In this document: positions 25,824-35,487 of the stretch, one piece after another
Position numbering within the stretch: position 1 is the stretch's first letter
How the letters are laid out: every line of letters begins with the position of its first letter
Source of the DNA: Falsigemmobacter intermedius
GTDB lineage: Bacteria; Pseudomonadota; Alphaproteobacteria; Rhodobacterales; Rhodobacteraceae
Assembly: GCF_004054105.1 (NCBI RefSeq)
Contig: NZ_SBLC01000003.1
Location: 124,001 to 188,000, forward strand
Length of the DNA stretch: 64,000 nucleotides
Direction of reading: 5' to 3'
Position numbers and translations under genes: made by a program
The notes under the pieces: generated by a model
What the model was told of the DNA's origin: nothing
The model's input: only the letters and a program-made list of their open reading frames with translations
Databases searched by the model: none

Positions 25824-26342
25824 ATGGGATTTGCCGAGTCGATCCGCACCTGCTTTTCCAAATATTTTACTTTCTCAGGACGCGCCGCCCGGCCGGAGTT
25901 CTGGTGGTTTGTGCTCTTTATCTTCGTGAGCAATATCGTTCTGACCCTGTTTGATGAGCAGTTTTTCGGGCTGCCGGGGCAGAATTTCCTTACCGGCAGC
26001 CCGCTTTCCGGCCTTTTCAGTCTGGTGGTGTTTTTCCCCATGCTCGCCGTGGCCTGGCGGAGGCTGCACGATACCGGCCGTCCGGGCTGGCTGGCCATTC
26101 TGCCCATCGCGCTGAATATCCTGGCAATCGTGGGTGTGTTTTCGGGGATCGTGCTCTTTGCCACGATGCATCAGCAGGGCGGCGATGAGGATCAGCTGCG
26201 CAGCCTGGCGGCCATTCTGGGGGTAAACGGGATCCTGCTGGTCTTTGCGGCGCAGTTCGTGATGACGGTTCTTCTGATCTGGTGGTGCAGCCGGCCGGGC
26301 GAGCCGGGCGTCAACGCCTGGGGGGCACCTCCCTTGCGCTGA
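25824..26342 (+). CDS. DUF805 membrane protein
   Basis: The 172-residue protein has four hydrophobic helices and the DUF805 marks: an N-terminal YFTFSGRAARPEFWWFVLF and the loop WRRLHDTGRPGW. Function is unknown; such proteins are widespread inner-membrane proteins. ATG 25824 follows gaaagg. It precedes the alanine symporter by 120 bp on the same strand. Confidence 0.9.
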   Translation: MGFAESIRTCFSKYFTFSGRAARPEFWWFVLFIFVSNIVLTLFDEQFFGLPGQNFLTGSPLSGLFSLVVFFPMLAVAWRRLHDTGRPGWLAILPIALNILAIVGVFSGIVLFATMHQQGGDEDQLRSLAAILGVNGILLVFAAQFVMTVLLIWWCSRPGEPGVNAWGAPPLR

Positions 26343-26462
26343 TTGCAACTGTGCCAAATGGTCGCATCCTTCGGCGCTGCGCACCGGGAAGCGATGTGGC
26401 AGGAAAAGATCTCAGAGTCCCGCTCCGGCGGGGCCGATATAGCTTAGCGCAGGAGACGCTCT

Positions 26463-27929
26463 ATGGATCTCACCCAGCTCGAGGCCCTTCTGGGTCGGAT
26501 CGGTGCTGTTATCTGGGGGCCCTGGCTTCTGATCCCTCTGCTGCTGGGGACGGGGCTTTACCTCACGGTCAGGCTGCGGCTGCTGCAGCTGTTTTATCTG
26601 CTTCCCGCCCTCGACCTTGGCCTTTTGCGGCGCAAAGACGATTCAGGTGAGGGCGACATCTCACAATACCAGGCGCTGACGACGGCCCTGGCGGCCACGG
26701 TGGGGACCGGCAATATCGTCGGTGTTGCAACCGCGATCAGCATTGGTGGTCCGGGTGCGCTTTTCTGGATGTGGGTGACCGCGATTCTTGGCATGGCCTC
26801 AAAATACACTGAGGCTTTTCTTGGGGTCCGCTTTCGCACCACCGATGCCGCCGGAGAGAAATCGGGCGGCCCGCAATATTACCTTGAGCGTGGCATCAAA
26901 GGCCCCTTGGGCAAAACCCTTGCTCTGAGTTTTGCGATTTTTGCCGTCTTTGCCTGCTTTGGTATCGGCAATATGACCCAGGGCAATTCCATCGCTTCGA
27001 ACCTTGAGGCCAGCTTTGCCGTGCCGCATTGGATCACCGGGCTGGTGCTGGCGGTGCTCACCCTCGCCGTTCTGATCGGGGGGATTCAGTCCATCGGCAG
27101 GGTCACTGCGGCCTTTGTTCCGGTGATGATCATCTTCTACGTCATCGGGGCGTTGTTCATCCTGGCCGTTAACATCACCGATGTGCCTGCCGCCCTTGGT
27201 CTGGTGCTGACTTCGGCCTTTACCGGTCATTCGGCCCTCGGCGGCTTTGCCGGATCGACGATCATGATCGCGGTTCAGTTCGGCGTGGCGCGGGGGATCT
27301 TCTCGAATGAATCCGGCATGGGATCGGCGGCAATTGCGGCAGCCTCCGCCCAGACCACGCATCCGGTGCGTCAGGGGCTGGTCTCGATGACCCAGACCTT
27401 CATCGACACGATCATCGTGGTCACCTGCACCGGGCTGGTCATCGTCACCACCGGCGTCTGGGCTGAAATCGATCCGGCGACCGGCGCGCAGATCCCGGCG
27501 TCCGTGATGACCGGCGCGGCCTTCAGCCATGGTCTGCCGGGCAACTGGGGGCATTGGATCGTCACCCTGGGTCTTGTGCTCTTTGCCTATTCCACCGTCC
27601 TTGGCTGGGCCTATTACGGGGAGCGCAATATCGAGCGGCTCTTCGGTCGGCGGGGAGTCGTGCCTTTCCGGCTCTTCTTCTCAGCCGTCGTCTATGTCGG
27701 CTGCACGATCGAACTGGGGGTGGTCTGGAACTTCTCAGACGTGACCAACGGGCTGATGGCCATTCCCAACCTGATCGGGCTTTTGATCCTCTCGGGTCTC
27801 GTGGTGCGGGAGACACGGGCCTATCTGGCGCATGATCCCAGACTCACCGCCGGTGCGGCAGAGGTTGAGGCCTTCATGGCGCAGGACCCCGGTTACCGCG
27901 CCTGGCGCAAATCAGAGGCGGGAGAATAA
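26463..27929 (+). CDS. Sodium:alanine symporter family protein
   Basis: The 488-residue transporter has about eleven hydrophobic helices and AGCS family signatures: QYQALTTALAATVGTGNIVGVATAI near residues 60-85, FWMWVTAILGMASKYTEA, and GIFSNESGMGSAAIAAA in the middle. It imports alanine or glycine with Na+. Start ATG follows gcaggaga. The gene ends at an intrinsic terminator. Confidence 0.95.
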   Translation: MDLTQLEALLGRIGAVIWGPWLLIPLLLGTGLYLTVRLRLLQLFYLLPALDLGLLRRKDDSGEGDISQYQALTTALAATVGTGNIVGVATAISIGGPGALFWMWVTAILGMASKYTEAFLGVRFRTTDAAGEKSGGPQYYLERGIKGPLGKTLALSFAIFAVFACFGIGNMTQGNSIASNLEASFAVPHWITGLVLAVLTLAVLIGGIQSIGRVTAAFVPVMIIFYVIGALFILAVNITDVPAALGLVLTSAFTGHSALGGFAGSTIMIAVQFGVARGIFSNESGMGSAAIAAASAQTTHPVRQGLVSMTQTFIDTIIVVTCTGLVIVTTGVWAEIDPATGAQIPASVMTGAAFSHGLPGNWGHWIVTLGLVLFAYSTVLGWAYYGERNIERLFGRRGVVPFRLFFSAVVYVGCTIELGVVWNFSDVTNGLMAIPNLIGLLILSGLVVRETRAYLAHDPRLTAGAAEVEAFMAQDPGYRAWRKSEAGE

Positions 27930-27932
27930 GGG

Positions 27933-27958
27933 AAAGGGCTGCGAGAGCAGCCCTTTTT
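27933..27958 (+). terminator. Terminator after the alanine symporter gene
   Basis: Stem aaagggctgc (27933-27942) with gcagcccttt (27947-27956), tetraloop gaga, then a T-run. Confidence 0.88.
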
Positions 27959-28007
27959 CATGACCGCAGCGGGGGCCGGGGCTATGACATCAGATCAGCC
28001 CGCCAAA

Positions 28008-28042
28008 TGAAAACGCCCCCCTGACGTCTGTCAGAGGGGCGT
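28008..28042 (-). terminator. Terminator of ssb (minus strand)
   Basis: Read on the minus strand, cgcccctctgac pairs with gtcaggggggcg and is followed by tttt. It lies 35 bp after the ssb stop. Confidence 0.8.
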
Positions 28043-28076
28043 AAAAGCGGTCTCAGCTTTGGTCCGGGGGGCAGCC

Positions 28077-28622
28077 TCAGAAGGGGATTTCGTCGTCAAA
28101 ACCCGCGTCGCGCGGGGCCTGCTGGCCGCCGCCCTGCGAACGGCCACCGCCGTAGCTGCCGCCGCCTGCGCCGCCGCCATAGCCGCCCTGGCCGCCGCCG
28201 AAGTCATTTCCGCCACCGTAGTCGCCACCGCCCTGGCCGCCGCCGAAGCCGCCGCCACCGCCGCCTTCGCCGCGACCATCAAGCATGGTCAGCTGGCTGT
28301 TGAAGCCGCGCAGCACCACTTCGGTCGAATAGCGGTCCTGGCCGGACTGGTCCTGCCATTTACGGGTCTCAAGCTGGCCCTCAATATAGACCTTTGAGCC
28401 TTTGCGCAGAAACTGCTCGACCACGCGGACCAGACCCTCGTTCGAGACGGTGACGGTGTGCCACTCGGTTTTCTCTTTGCGCTCGCCGGTGTTGCGGTCG
28501 CGCCAGGTTTCCGACGTCGCGATGCGCAGGTTGGCGATTTTGCCGCCGTTCTGGAAGCTGCGGATTTCGGGGTCGCGGCCGAGATTGCCGATGAGAATGA
28601 CCTTATTGACCGAACCTGCCAT
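28077..28622 (-). CDS. ssb: Single-stranded DNA-binding protein
   Basis: From ATG 28622 the protein has 181 residues: an N-terminal OB fold ([18 protein letters not shown] to about residue 112), a very Gly-rich linker of GGGG, GGYGG and GGDYGG units, and the invariant acidic tip DDEIPF that recruits repair and replication partners. The linker coding DNA is a low-complexity cc/gcc tract. A frame extending 54 codons upstream is not credible because homology starts at this ATG and agagg lies before it. Confidence 0.97.
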   Translation of the reverse strand: MAGSVNKVILIGNLGRDPEIRSFQNGGKIANLRIATSETWRDRNTGERKEKTEWHTVTVSNEGLVRVVEQFLRKGSKVYIEGQLETRKWQDQSGQDRYSTEVVLRGFNSQLTMLDGRGEGGGGGGFGGGQGGGDYGGGNDFGGGQGGYGGGAGGGSYGGGRSQGGGQQAPRDAGFDDEIPF

Positions 28623-28801
28623 ATGCGGGACCTCTGTAAAAAATGGGATGAGCCAGGCTTTGCCCGGCAGTCTGGCCTGTGTAGCCAATGTGTCGGCACG
28701 GCGCAACTTTGGCAGGGAATTGCCGCTTTGAAAACGGGGGCTGTTCGGCAGGGCTGCAGAGGCTAATATGCCGGCGGACGACAAGGGTGTCAGAGGCGAA
28801 T

Positions 28802-29410
28802 ATGCGCAGGCAGTGGGTTGGGGCAGGGCTGGTTCTGCTGGTCATCAGCGCGGGCTTGGCCAGCGCGCAGGACCGCAGCAGACCGGGGGCAGGCAGCAAT
28901 CGTAAAGCCTTGTTTTCGCAACAGACCCGACTTCTTGATACAAGATTGTCGCGGCAATATGAAAATTCCTCCCGTCTCACGCCCCGCGCGAAGCAATCGG
29001 CAACCACCTCAACTTCAGGGATGATTCCCCGTTACGCGGGCCGCTATCGCGGCGAATGGCTGGCCCATGCCAGGGCGGCCGCCCGCCGGCACGGCATTCC
29101 GGAAGATCTGTTCTTGCGCCTGGTGCAGCGGGAATCAGGGTTCAACACGGCGGCGGTTTCGCACAAAGGCGCCACCGGTCTGGCGCAGCTGATGCCCGAC
29201 ACGGCCCGTCAGCTGGGCGTCAATATCGCGGATCCGCATCAGAACCTTGAGGGCGGTGCCCGCTATCTGAAGATGATGTATGCGCGTTTCGGCAACTGGC
29301 GCCACGCGCTTGCGGCCTATAATGCGGGGCCGGGCGCGGTCGAGAAGCACGGCGGCGTGCCGCCCTATGCTGAGACTCAGGCCTATGTCGTGGCGATTTT
29401 AGGAAATTAA
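28802..29410 (+). CDS. Secreted lytic transglycosylase (SLT domain)
   Basis: The 202-residue precursor has a signal peptide ([22 protein letters not shown]), a linker of about 60 residues, and a C-terminal SLT domain of about 110 residues: catalytic Glu in [32 protein letters not shown] and [12 protein letters not shown]. It cleaves peptidoglycan glycan strands with 1,6-anhydro product formation. It is divergent from ssb and one base upstream of the ArsC-like gene. Confidence 0.93.
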   Translation: MRRQWVGAGLVLLVISAGLASAQDRSRPGAGSNRKALFSQQTRLLDTRLSRQYENSSRLTPRAKQSATTSTSGMIPRYAGRYRGEWLAHARAAARRHGIPEDLFLRLVQRESGFNTAAVSHKGATGLAQLMPDTARQLGVNIADPHQNLEGGARYLKMMYARFGNWRHALAAYNAGPGAVEKHGGVPPYAETQAYVVAILGN

Positions 29411-29411
29411 G

Positions 29412-29738
29412 ATGATCCTCTATGGAATTCCGACCTGTGACACCTGCAAAAAGGCGCTGAAGGCCTTTGCCAATGAGGGCATTGAGGTCAGCTTTCGCGA
29501 TGTCCGCAAAGACCCGCTGACTGAGGCGGAAATCGATGAGCTGGTGACCGAATTTGGTCCGGCGATCATCAATCGTCAGTCGACCACCTGGCGTTCGCTC
29601 TCTGACTTTCTGCGCGAATCTGAACCTGAGGCCCAGCTTGCGGCGCAGCCGACGCTGATGAAGCGCCCTGTCATTCGCGGCCCCGGCGGGCTGACTCTGG
29701 GCTGGTCGGAAGAGATTGCAAAAGCGCAGGGGCTCTGA
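29412..29738 (+). CDS. ArsC/Spx-family reductase-like protein
   Basis: The 108-residue thioredoxin-fold protein has CDTC at residues 9-12 in GIPTCDTCKKAL and the ArsC-family KRPVIRG segment near residue 83. It resembles the short YffB/MgsR-type members rather than true arsenate reductases, and no ars genes are nearby; a disulfide-related role is likely. It begins one base after the transglycosylase stop. Confidence 0.85.
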   Translation: MILYGIPTCDTCKKALKAFANEGIEVSFRDVRKDPLTEAEIDELVTEFGPAIINRQSTTWRSLSDFLRESEPEAQLAAQPTLMKRPVIRGPGGLTLGWSEEIAKAQGL

Positions 29739-29775
29739 TCACCTTTCGGGGGCAGAGGGGTCTTACCCCGCCAGG

Positions 29776-29804
29776 ACCGCAGGCCGCGTGCCTGCGGTTT
29801 TTTA
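29776..29804 (+). terminator. Terminator after the ArsC-like gene
   Basis: A 9-bp stem (29776-29784 with 29790-29798) with a five-base loop and a run of six T. Confidence 0.88.
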
Positions 29805-29946
29805 GTGCCGGAATATAGTATTGCGGGAACCTCTCCTGCTCTCGCAGGTTGTCTTTATAACCGGGAAGAGAAGAGCTGCAGCATCTCTGGAAAGCCGAAA
29901 GCCCGCCGGAGCGGGCTTATACGGGGAAGTGCAAAAGGACTTGGGG

Positions 29947-30516
29947 TCAGCCGCCCCAGGTGCGGATCGGGCCGCAGTCCATGTGGACGAAGTTTGAGCG
30001 CGAATAGCGACCAACACCCCCCGAGGCACAGGCCTCTGCTGCGCGGGCCATCTGGCTCACAGAGCGGGACTTCAGCCGCAGATCGGCTGCCTGACCCACC
30101 ATATGCAGCGAATTGCGCGCAACGCCGCGGGTGTTAGAGCGCAGAGCATTGTTCGTCTGTCGCGAGCGGAAGCCCGAGAGCAGCATATAGGGCTCAGAGA
30201 CATCCATCATGCGATGGGTGGCCGCGATAATATCGAGCGTGCGGGTGTCGATTTTATGCACAGAACCGCTGCGCACATCGCGCATGAAGTGATTCACTTC
30301 TTTCAGCGCTTCCGGGATATATTTGCCGTCGATCCAATAGATGGTGTCCAGGCTCTCGCCGGTACGACCCGAGTACATCCGCAGGCGGCGCACATCCCCG
30401 GCACCGCGCAGGAAGCCAAACGCGTTCGAGTAGGTGGGTGCCGCAGCAACGATCCCGGCCGCGAAGATTCCCAGCAGCCGACGCCGCGAGAGATCGGTAG
30501 ACCCGTTATCCGTCAT
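29947..30516 (-). CDS. MepK/YcbK-like murein endopeptidase (DUF882, M15 family)
   Basis: From ATG 30516 the protein has 189 residues, with a Tat-type signal (SRRRLLGIF followed by a hydrophobic stretch). The M15 zinc site is visible: His and Asp in SLHMVGQAADLR and His in FVHMD near the C-terminus, with the SGFRS motif before. E. coli MepK (YcbK) cleaves 3-3 cross-links made by L,D-transpeptidases. The divergent neighbour is exactly such an L,D-transpeptidase, so the pair probably makes and remodels 3-3 cross-links. Confidence 0.88.
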   Translation of the reverse strand: MTDNGSTDLSRRRLLGIFAAGIVAAAPTYSNAFGFLRGAGDVRRLRMYSGRTGESLDTIYWIDGKYIPEALKEVNHFMRDVRSGSVHKIDTRTLDIIAATHRMMDVSEPYMLLSGFRSRQTNNALRSNTRGVARNSLHMVGQAADLRLKSRSVSQMARAAEACASGGVGRYSRSNFVHMDCGPIRTWGG

Positions 30517-30917
30517 TGTATTTGCCTGTCCCTCAGGGGCCGGACGGAAACTTGCGAGACCGCCATACCCTTCGTTCCTTTTGTTTCGCATCCCCAAATG
30601 CAGGTGTTTTATGACATGGCATTTCCCATGGGCCAACCCGGCGGGGGTGCGACAAGGAAGGTTTTTCGCATTAATAGGCAGAAAATTGCTGAACAACGGC
30701 AATCTCTGTGCGTTAGGAAGAGGGCAGGGGCGCTATCCCCTGTCCGGTTGAGTGGTCTTTGCGCAGTCGTGGCAGTTCTGTCACAAATGAAGCCCAGGCG
30801 CAGAAAAGCGGAGCTTTGCTGCGTCTCAGGGGTTCAGGTGGTGGGCAGGATTTGCGACATCTGAGTTCTGACATCTCGTGCTGACGCGGATGGGTATAGG
30901 GATATAGGTAACGGGTT
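30517..30917. other. Divergent intergenic region between mepK-like and L,D-transpeptidase genes
   Basis: This 401-bp stretch holds no convincing gene. It contains a hairpin caggggcgctatcccctg near 30734-30753. A CTGACG (30881-30886) sixteen bases before TATAGG (30903-30908) may be the transpeptidase promoter, which would leave an almost leaderless message starting at 30918. Confidence 0.4.
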
Positions 30918-32591
30918 ATGTACTTGTTTTCGGATAAATTTTACCCTTCTGCACGGAAATGCACCAAAGGTCTTCCGGGCGCTGTGCTGGTTTTTCTCAC
31001 AGGTCTTTCGCTTCACGCCGCGCCGGCTGTGGCGCAGGTCAGCGGGGCAGCCACCGGCGGCACGGCCGTGATGGTCCCGGCGACGCTGCCGCAGACCAGC
31101 GGGTTTCGCCAGGCGCTGGCGGCTGCGGCCTCGGGCGATGAGGCGGTTCAGAATTTTTTCCGCGATCGCGGCTATGAGTCGTTCTGGACCTCAGAGGGGC
31201 CGGAGGGAATCACCCGCCGCGCGGCCCTGCTGGCGGCCTTAGACGGGGCCGCCTTTCATGCCCTTCCCGTGGCACGCTATGATGCAGCCGGTCTGCGGCG
31301 CGCTTTTGCGCAGCTGCGCTCTGAGGGAGACCGCGGGCGCCTTGAGATCCGCATGACCCGTGCGCTGCTCGATTATGCCCGTGACCTCTCCTCCGGCGTG
31401 CTGACCCCGGCGCGGATTGATCCGGGGATCGTGCGCAGCCTGCCGCGTCCCGAAGAGCCTGAGGTTCTTGCAGCCTTTGCGGCCGACCCGCAGCGGCTTC
31501 TCAACAGCCTCAGCCCGCGTAATCCCGAATATGTCCGGCTCTTGCGTGCCCGCGCAGACCTGCAGCGTCAGATCGCCGGCGGGGGCTGGGGCCGCACGAT
31601 TACGGCGAAGTCCCTGCGTCCTGGGTCCGAAGGGCCTGAGGTGGTGGCCCTGCGCGACCGGCTTGCGGCCATGGGCTATCTGGGGCGCAGCGCGACGGCG
31701 TCTTATGACGGCTCCATCGTGGCGGCAGTCCGCGCCTTTCAGGAAGATCAGGGGCTGAGCGCGGATGGCGTGGCCGGAGAAGCCACGCTGCGTGCTCTGA
31801 ACACCGCCGCCGAAGAGCGCCTTGCCGCCGTCACCGTTGCGATTGAGCGGGAACGCTGGGCCAATATCCCGCGCGGCGATCGCCATATCTGGGTCAATCT
31901 CACCGATTATACGGTCAAACTGATCGATGACGGCAAGGTCAGCTTTGAGACCCGGGCGGTGATCGGCTCAACCAAGGATGAGAAGCGCACGCCGGAGTTC
32001 AGCCACCGGATGACCTATCTTGAGGTCAATCCCGACTGGACGGTGCCGCCGGGCATCATCCGGCGTGATTATCTCCCGAAGCTTCAGGCCAACCCCAATG
32101 CCCTGAGCCACCTGAAGGTCGTGGACAGCCGGGGGCGCGAGATCCCGCGGTCTGCCATCAATTTCTCAGCCTATACGGCGCGGAATTTCCCTTTCAGCCT
32201 GAAGCAGCCGCCGGGGCCGTCGAATGCCCTGGGGCGGGTGAAATTCATGTTCCCCAATCCCTGGTCGATTTATCTGCATGACACGCCGGATAAGCACCTC
32301 TTTGCGCGGGATGCGCGGGCGTTCTCCTCGGGCTGTGTGCGGCTGAATGATCCCTTTGACTTCGCCTATGCGCTGCTCGCGCGGCAGAGCGACGACCCGA
32401 AGGGTCTTTTCCAGCGGGCGCTCAACAGCGGCAAACAGACGCGGATCAATCTGGAAGAGCCGGTGCCGGTGCATCTTGATTACCGCACGGCCTTCTCGGA
32501 TGCGCGTGGGAAGATGCAGTATCGCCGCGACATCTATGGCCGCGATGCTGCCATCCATGCGGCTTTAATCAAGGCGGGCGTGACCCCGTGA
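30918..32591 (+). CDS. L,D-transpeptidase with peptidoglycan-binding domain (LdtD/YcbB-like)
   Basis: The 557-residue precursor has a signal peptide ending near residue 40 (AAPAVA), an N-terminal scaffold domain, a PG_binding_1 repeat (LRPGSEGPEVVALRDRLAAMGYL to TLRAL, about residues 230-295), and a C-terminal YkuD catalytic domain with HDTPDKHLF and SSGCVRL, placing the nucleophile at Cys473. It forms 3-3 cross-links in periplasmic peptidoglycan. Length and order match the YcbB class. The stop overlaps the PIN gene GTG. Confidence 0.93.
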   Translation: MYLFSDKFYPSARKCTKGLPGAVLVFLTGLSLHAAPAVAQVSGAATGGTAVMVPATLPQTSGFRQALAAAASGDEAVQNFFRDRGYESFWTSEGPEGITRRAALLAALDGAAFHALPVARYDAAGLRRAFAQLRSEGDRGRLEIRMTRALLDYARDLSSGVLTPARIDPGIVRSLPRPEEPEVLAAFAADPQRLLNSLSPRNPEYVRLLRARADLQRQIAGGGWGRTITAKSLRPGSEGPEVVALRDRLAAMGYLGRSATASYDGSIVAAVRAFQEDQGLSADGVAGEATLRALNTAAEERLAAVTVAIERERWANIPRGDRHIWVNLTDYTVKLIDDGKVSFETRAVIGSTKDEKRTPEFSHRMTYLEVNPDWTVPPGIIRRDYLPKLQANPNALSHLKVVDSRGREIPRSAINFSAYTARNFPFSLKQPPGPSNALGRVKFMFPNPWSIYLHDTPDKHLFARDARAFSSGCVRLNDPFDFAYALLARQSDDPKGLFQRALNSGKQTRINLEEPVPVHLDYRTAFSDARGKMQYRRDIYGRDAAIHAALIKAGVTP

Positions 32592-33151
32592 GCTTTGCGC
32601 ACAGCCGACCGAAGCTTCTGCTCGATGCCTGCGTTCTGTTTCCGACCATCCTGCGCGAGATCCTGATCGGAGCGGCGGCCGAGGGGCTTTACCAGCCTCT
32701 CTGGTCGGCACGTATCCTGGAGGAATGGGCGCGGGCCACCCGCAAGCTGGGGCCCGGGGCCGAAGATCAGGCCCGGGCTGAGATTGCGCTTATGCGTGCA
32801 TCCTGGCCTGCGGCAGAAGTTGCCCCCTCGCCCCATATCGCTGCGCGACTGGTTCTGCCCGATGAGAATGACCTTCATGTTCTCGCCGCCGCGATCCATG
32901 CCGGGGCCGAAGCGATCATCACGGTGAACGCCGCTGATTTTCCGAAAGGTGTTCTGGCCGCAGAAGGGCTGGAGCGGCGCGACCCGGACGGGCTTTTGTG
33001 GGAATTGGCTTCCCACCATCCGCAGGAAATGGCCCGCGTTCTGGACGCGGTCCGCGCGAAGGCTGAGGCGATTTCGGGTGAGCCGCAGGCGTTGAAACCT
33101 TTGCTGAAGCGCGCGCGCCTTGGGCGGCTCTCGCGGTTGATGGCGGGCTGA
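32588..33151 (+). CDS. PIN-domain ribonuclease-like protein
   Basis: The 187-residue protein begins with KLLLDACVLFP, the first PIN acidic residue, then LPDENDLHVLAAAIHAGAEAIITVNAADFP, which supplies the remaining Asp/Glu of the active site. PIN proteins are Mg-dependent RNases and often VapC toxins, but no small antitoxin gene is adjacent, and this length (187) exceeds usual VapC (about 130-140). GTGA overlap couples it to the transpeptidase gene. Confidence 0.82.
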   Translation: MSFAHSRPKLLLDACVLFPTILREILIGAAAEGLYQPLWSARILEEWARATRKLGPGAEDQARAEIALMRASWPAAEVAPSPHIAARLVLPDENDLHVLAAAIHAGAEAIITVNAADFPKGVLAAEGLERRDPDGLLWELASHHPQEMARVLDAVRAKAEAISGEPQALKPLLKRARLGRLSRLMAG

Positions 33152-33233
33152 GGGGGCACTGCCGTCCCTTCCCGGGGCTTTCCCCCTGCGGCGTCCTGTG
33201 GTTGAAGGAGGAAACACCACCCCGGAGAGCCCC

Positions 33234-34148
33234 ATGAGCCAGACCGCACCGCTGTCGATGACTGCCTTTGCCGCCCGGCGCGGGCAGGGAGAGGGCACTC
33301 TCGCCGCCTGGTCCTGGGCTTGGGATATGCGCTCAGTGAACGGCAAGGGGCTGGATCTGCGTCTGCGGGTGCCCGACTTTGTCGAAGGGCTTGAGGCGGC
33401 GGTTCGCGCAGAAGCGGGAAAGCGCCTCAGCCGGGGCAATGTCAGCATCAACCTGAAGCTCTCGCGTGCCCAGGGGGCTGAGACGTTCCGGGTGAATGAG
33501 GCTGCTCTTGCCACGGCCATTGCGGCGCTGACCAAGGTGCAGGCGGCTGCGCTGGAGGCGGGGCTGGTGCTGGCACCGACCACGGCGGGGGATGTGCTCT
33601 CGGTGCGTGGCGTGACCGAGGCCGCGGTGAGTGATGACAGCGACACCGCTGCCCTGCTTGCGCCGCTGATGGCGGATTTTCACGCGCTTCTGTCGGATTT
33701 CAACGCCATGCGCGCCTCAGAAGGCGCGGCGCTTCGTGCGGTGCTTCTCGCGCAGATCGACGCCATTGAGGCGCTGACACTTGAGGCCCGCGCCGCGGCT
33801 GAGGCCCGCCGACCCCGTCAGGCCGAGATTTTGCACGACAATGTGCGCCGTCTCCTGGGGGCGACTGAGGCGGATCCCGCGAGGCTCGCGCAGGAACTCG
33901 CGTTGCTTGCAGTCAAAGCCGATATCACCGAAGAGACCGACCGGCTGAGCGCTCATATCGCGGCCGCCCGTGCGCTTCTGGCGCAGGCGGCGCCGGTGGG
34001 GCGTAAATTCGATTTTCTGGCCCAGGAATTTAACCGTGAGGCCAATACGCTTTGCTCGAAATCGGGGGACATTGCGCTCACCCGGATCGGGCTTGATCTG
34101 AAACACCTGATCGACCAGATGCGCGAACAGGTCCAGAATCTGGAGTGA
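33234..34148 (+). CDS. YicC-family endoribonuclease
   Basis: The 304-residue protein has both YicC parts: the N-terminal SMTAFAARRG...WDMRSVNGKGLDLRLRVPDF and the C-terminal DUF1732-type DITEETDRLSAHI...GRKFDFLAQEFNREANTLCSKSGD. YicC-like proteins are ring-forming endoribonucleases that act in RNA turnover. Start ATG 33234 follows ccggaga. It lies three bases before gmk, the conserved yicC-gmk pairing. Confidence 0.95.
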   Translation: MSQTAPLSMTAFAARRGQGEGTLAAWSWAWDMRSVNGKGLDLRLRVPDFVEGLEAAVRAEAGKRLSRGNVSINLKLSRAQGAETFRVNEAALATAIAALTKVQAAALEAGLVLAPTTAGDVLSVRGVTEAAVSDDSDTAALLAPLMADFHALLSDFNAMRASEGAALRAVLLAQIDAIEALTLEARAAAEARRPRQAEILHDNVRRLLGATEADPARLAQELALLAVKADITEETDRLSAHIAAARALLAQAAPVGRKFDFLAQEFNREANTLCSKSGDIALTRIGLDLKHLIDQMREQVQNLE

Positions 34149-34151
34149 CCG

Positions 34152-34790
34152 ATGGCCCGTCGTGGTCTTTTGCTGATCCTCTCCTCGCCCTCGGGTGCGG
34201 GAAAATCCACGCTTGCCCGCCGTCTGATGGACTGGGACCCGACGCTGAAATTCTCAGTCTCGGCCACCACGCGCAATCCGCGTCCCGGGGAAGAGGACGG
34301 GGTGCATTATCATTTCCGCGACCATGACACCTTCCGCGCCATGGTGGCGGAGGGGCAGATGCTGGAGCATGCTGAGGTTTTTGGTAATTACTACGGCAGC
34401 CCGCGCGGTCCCGTCGAGCAGGCGATGCGTGAGGGGCGCGATACGCTCTTTGACGTGGACTGGCAGGGCGGTCAGCAGATCCGTAATTCGGCGCTGGGCC
34501 AGGATGTCGTTTCGGTCTTTATCCTGCCGCCTTCGATTGCGGAGCTGGAGCGCCGTCTGCGCGGCCGTGGTCAGGACAGTGAAGAGGTGATCGCGGGGCG
34601 CATGGCGAAATCTCAGGCCGAGATCAGCCATTGGGCGGAATATGATTACGTGCTGGTGAACCATGACATCGATCAGGCCGCCCGCGAGCTGATCACCATT
34701 GTCGAGGCCGAGCGGCTGCGCCGAGCGCGTCAGCCGGCGCTGGTGGATTTCGTGCGCGGGCTTGATACCGAATTTGCCGCGCTGAACTGA
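34152..34790 (+). CDS. gmk: Guanylate kinase
   Basis: The 212-residue enzyme has the P-loop [11 protein letters not shown] at about 11-21, the GMP-binding [19 protein letters not shown] and [11 protein letters not shown], and [11 protein letters not shown]. It phosphorylates GMP to GDP. It follows yicC after three bases and is followed by a carbonic-anhydrase-like gene. Confidence 0.98.
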   Translation: MARRGLLLILSSPSGAGKSTLARRLMDWDPTLKFSVSATTRNPRPGEEDGVHYHFRDHDTFRAMVAEGQMLEHAEVFGNYYGSPRGPVEQAMREGRDTLFDVDWQGGQQIRNSALGQDVVSVFILPPSIAELERRLRGRGQDSEEVIAGRMAKSQAEISHWAEYDYVLVNHDIDQAARELITIVEAERLRRARQPALVDFVRGLDTEFAALN

Positions 34791-34826
34791 GCGCACGCAG
34801 TGACAGGATCGGCAGGGAGGAGTGCC

Positions 34827-35345
34827 ATGATCTACGCCTTGGATGAGTTTGAGCCTGAGATTGCGCCGGATGCCTTTGTGGCGCCGGGCGCGCATGTGAT
34901 GGGAAAGGTGCGGCTGGAGGAGGCCGCTTCGGTCTGGTTCAATGCCGTTCTGCGCGGCGATAATGAGTGGATCACCATCGGGCGCGGATCGAATGTGCAG
35001 GAGAACTGCGTCTTTCACACCGATATGGGGTATCCGCTGACGGTGGGAGAAAACTGCACCATCGGCCATAAGGCGGTGCTGCATGGCTGTACCATCGGGG
35101 ATGGCTCTCTGGTGGGGATGGGGGCGATCATTCTGAACGGTGCGAAGATCGGCAAAGGCTGTCTGATCGGGGCCGGGGCCTTGATTGCGGAAGGCAAAGA
35201 GATTCCCGATGGTGCGCTGGTCATGGGCGCGCCGGGAAAAGTCGTGCGGATGCTGGAGGCTGAGGCGCAGGCGAAGCTTCTGAACAGCGCGGAAGGCTAC
35301 CGGAGGAACGCGGCGCGTTTCCGTAACGGGCTTCGCGGGCTCTGA
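34827..35345 (+). CDS. Gamma-carbonic anhydrase family protein
   Basis: The 172-residue left-handed beta-helix protein has hexapeptide repeats ([57 protein letters not shown]) and the three zinc His candidates in FHTD, GHKAVLH. Members are zinc/iron carbonic anhydrases or structural relatives. The ATG 34827 follows gggaggag. It ends 46 bp before an interspersed repeat. Confidence 0.92.
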   Translation: MIYALDEFEPEIAPDAFVAPGAHVMGKVRLEEAASVWFNAVLRGDNEWITIGRGSNVQENCVFHTDMGYPLTVGENCTIGHKAVLHGCTIGDGSLVGMGAIILNGAKIGKGCLIGAGALIAEGKEIPDGALVMGAPGKVVRMLEAEAQAKLLNSAEGYRRNAARFRNGLRGL

Positions 35346-35389
35346 CCGGCGGGCGTATCGCGGGCTGAGAGCGCCGGAGAGGGCTGCCT

Positions 35390-35434
35390 GCCCTCCCCGG
35401 ACCCCGCCCGGGAGTATTTTTAAAAAGCCAAAGT
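35390..35434 (+). repeat. Interspersed repeat, copy A
   Basis: The 45-bp sequence consists of a GC-rich near-palindrome (ctccccgg...cccgggag), then tattttt and the tail aaaaagccaaag. It matches copy B at 42218-42262 with few mismatches. It lies just after the carbonic-anhydrase gene and could serve as a terminator. Confidence 0.75.
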
Positions 35435-35487
35435 CAGGTTGGACGACCTGTACACCCTGCCCGGGGGGGGATTTCGGGCAGGGGGCG

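Noticed and set aside
28077-28290. Low-complexity cc/gcc tract considered as a microsatellite element
   Set aside because: It encodes the Gly-rich linker of SSB, a normal feature of that protein.
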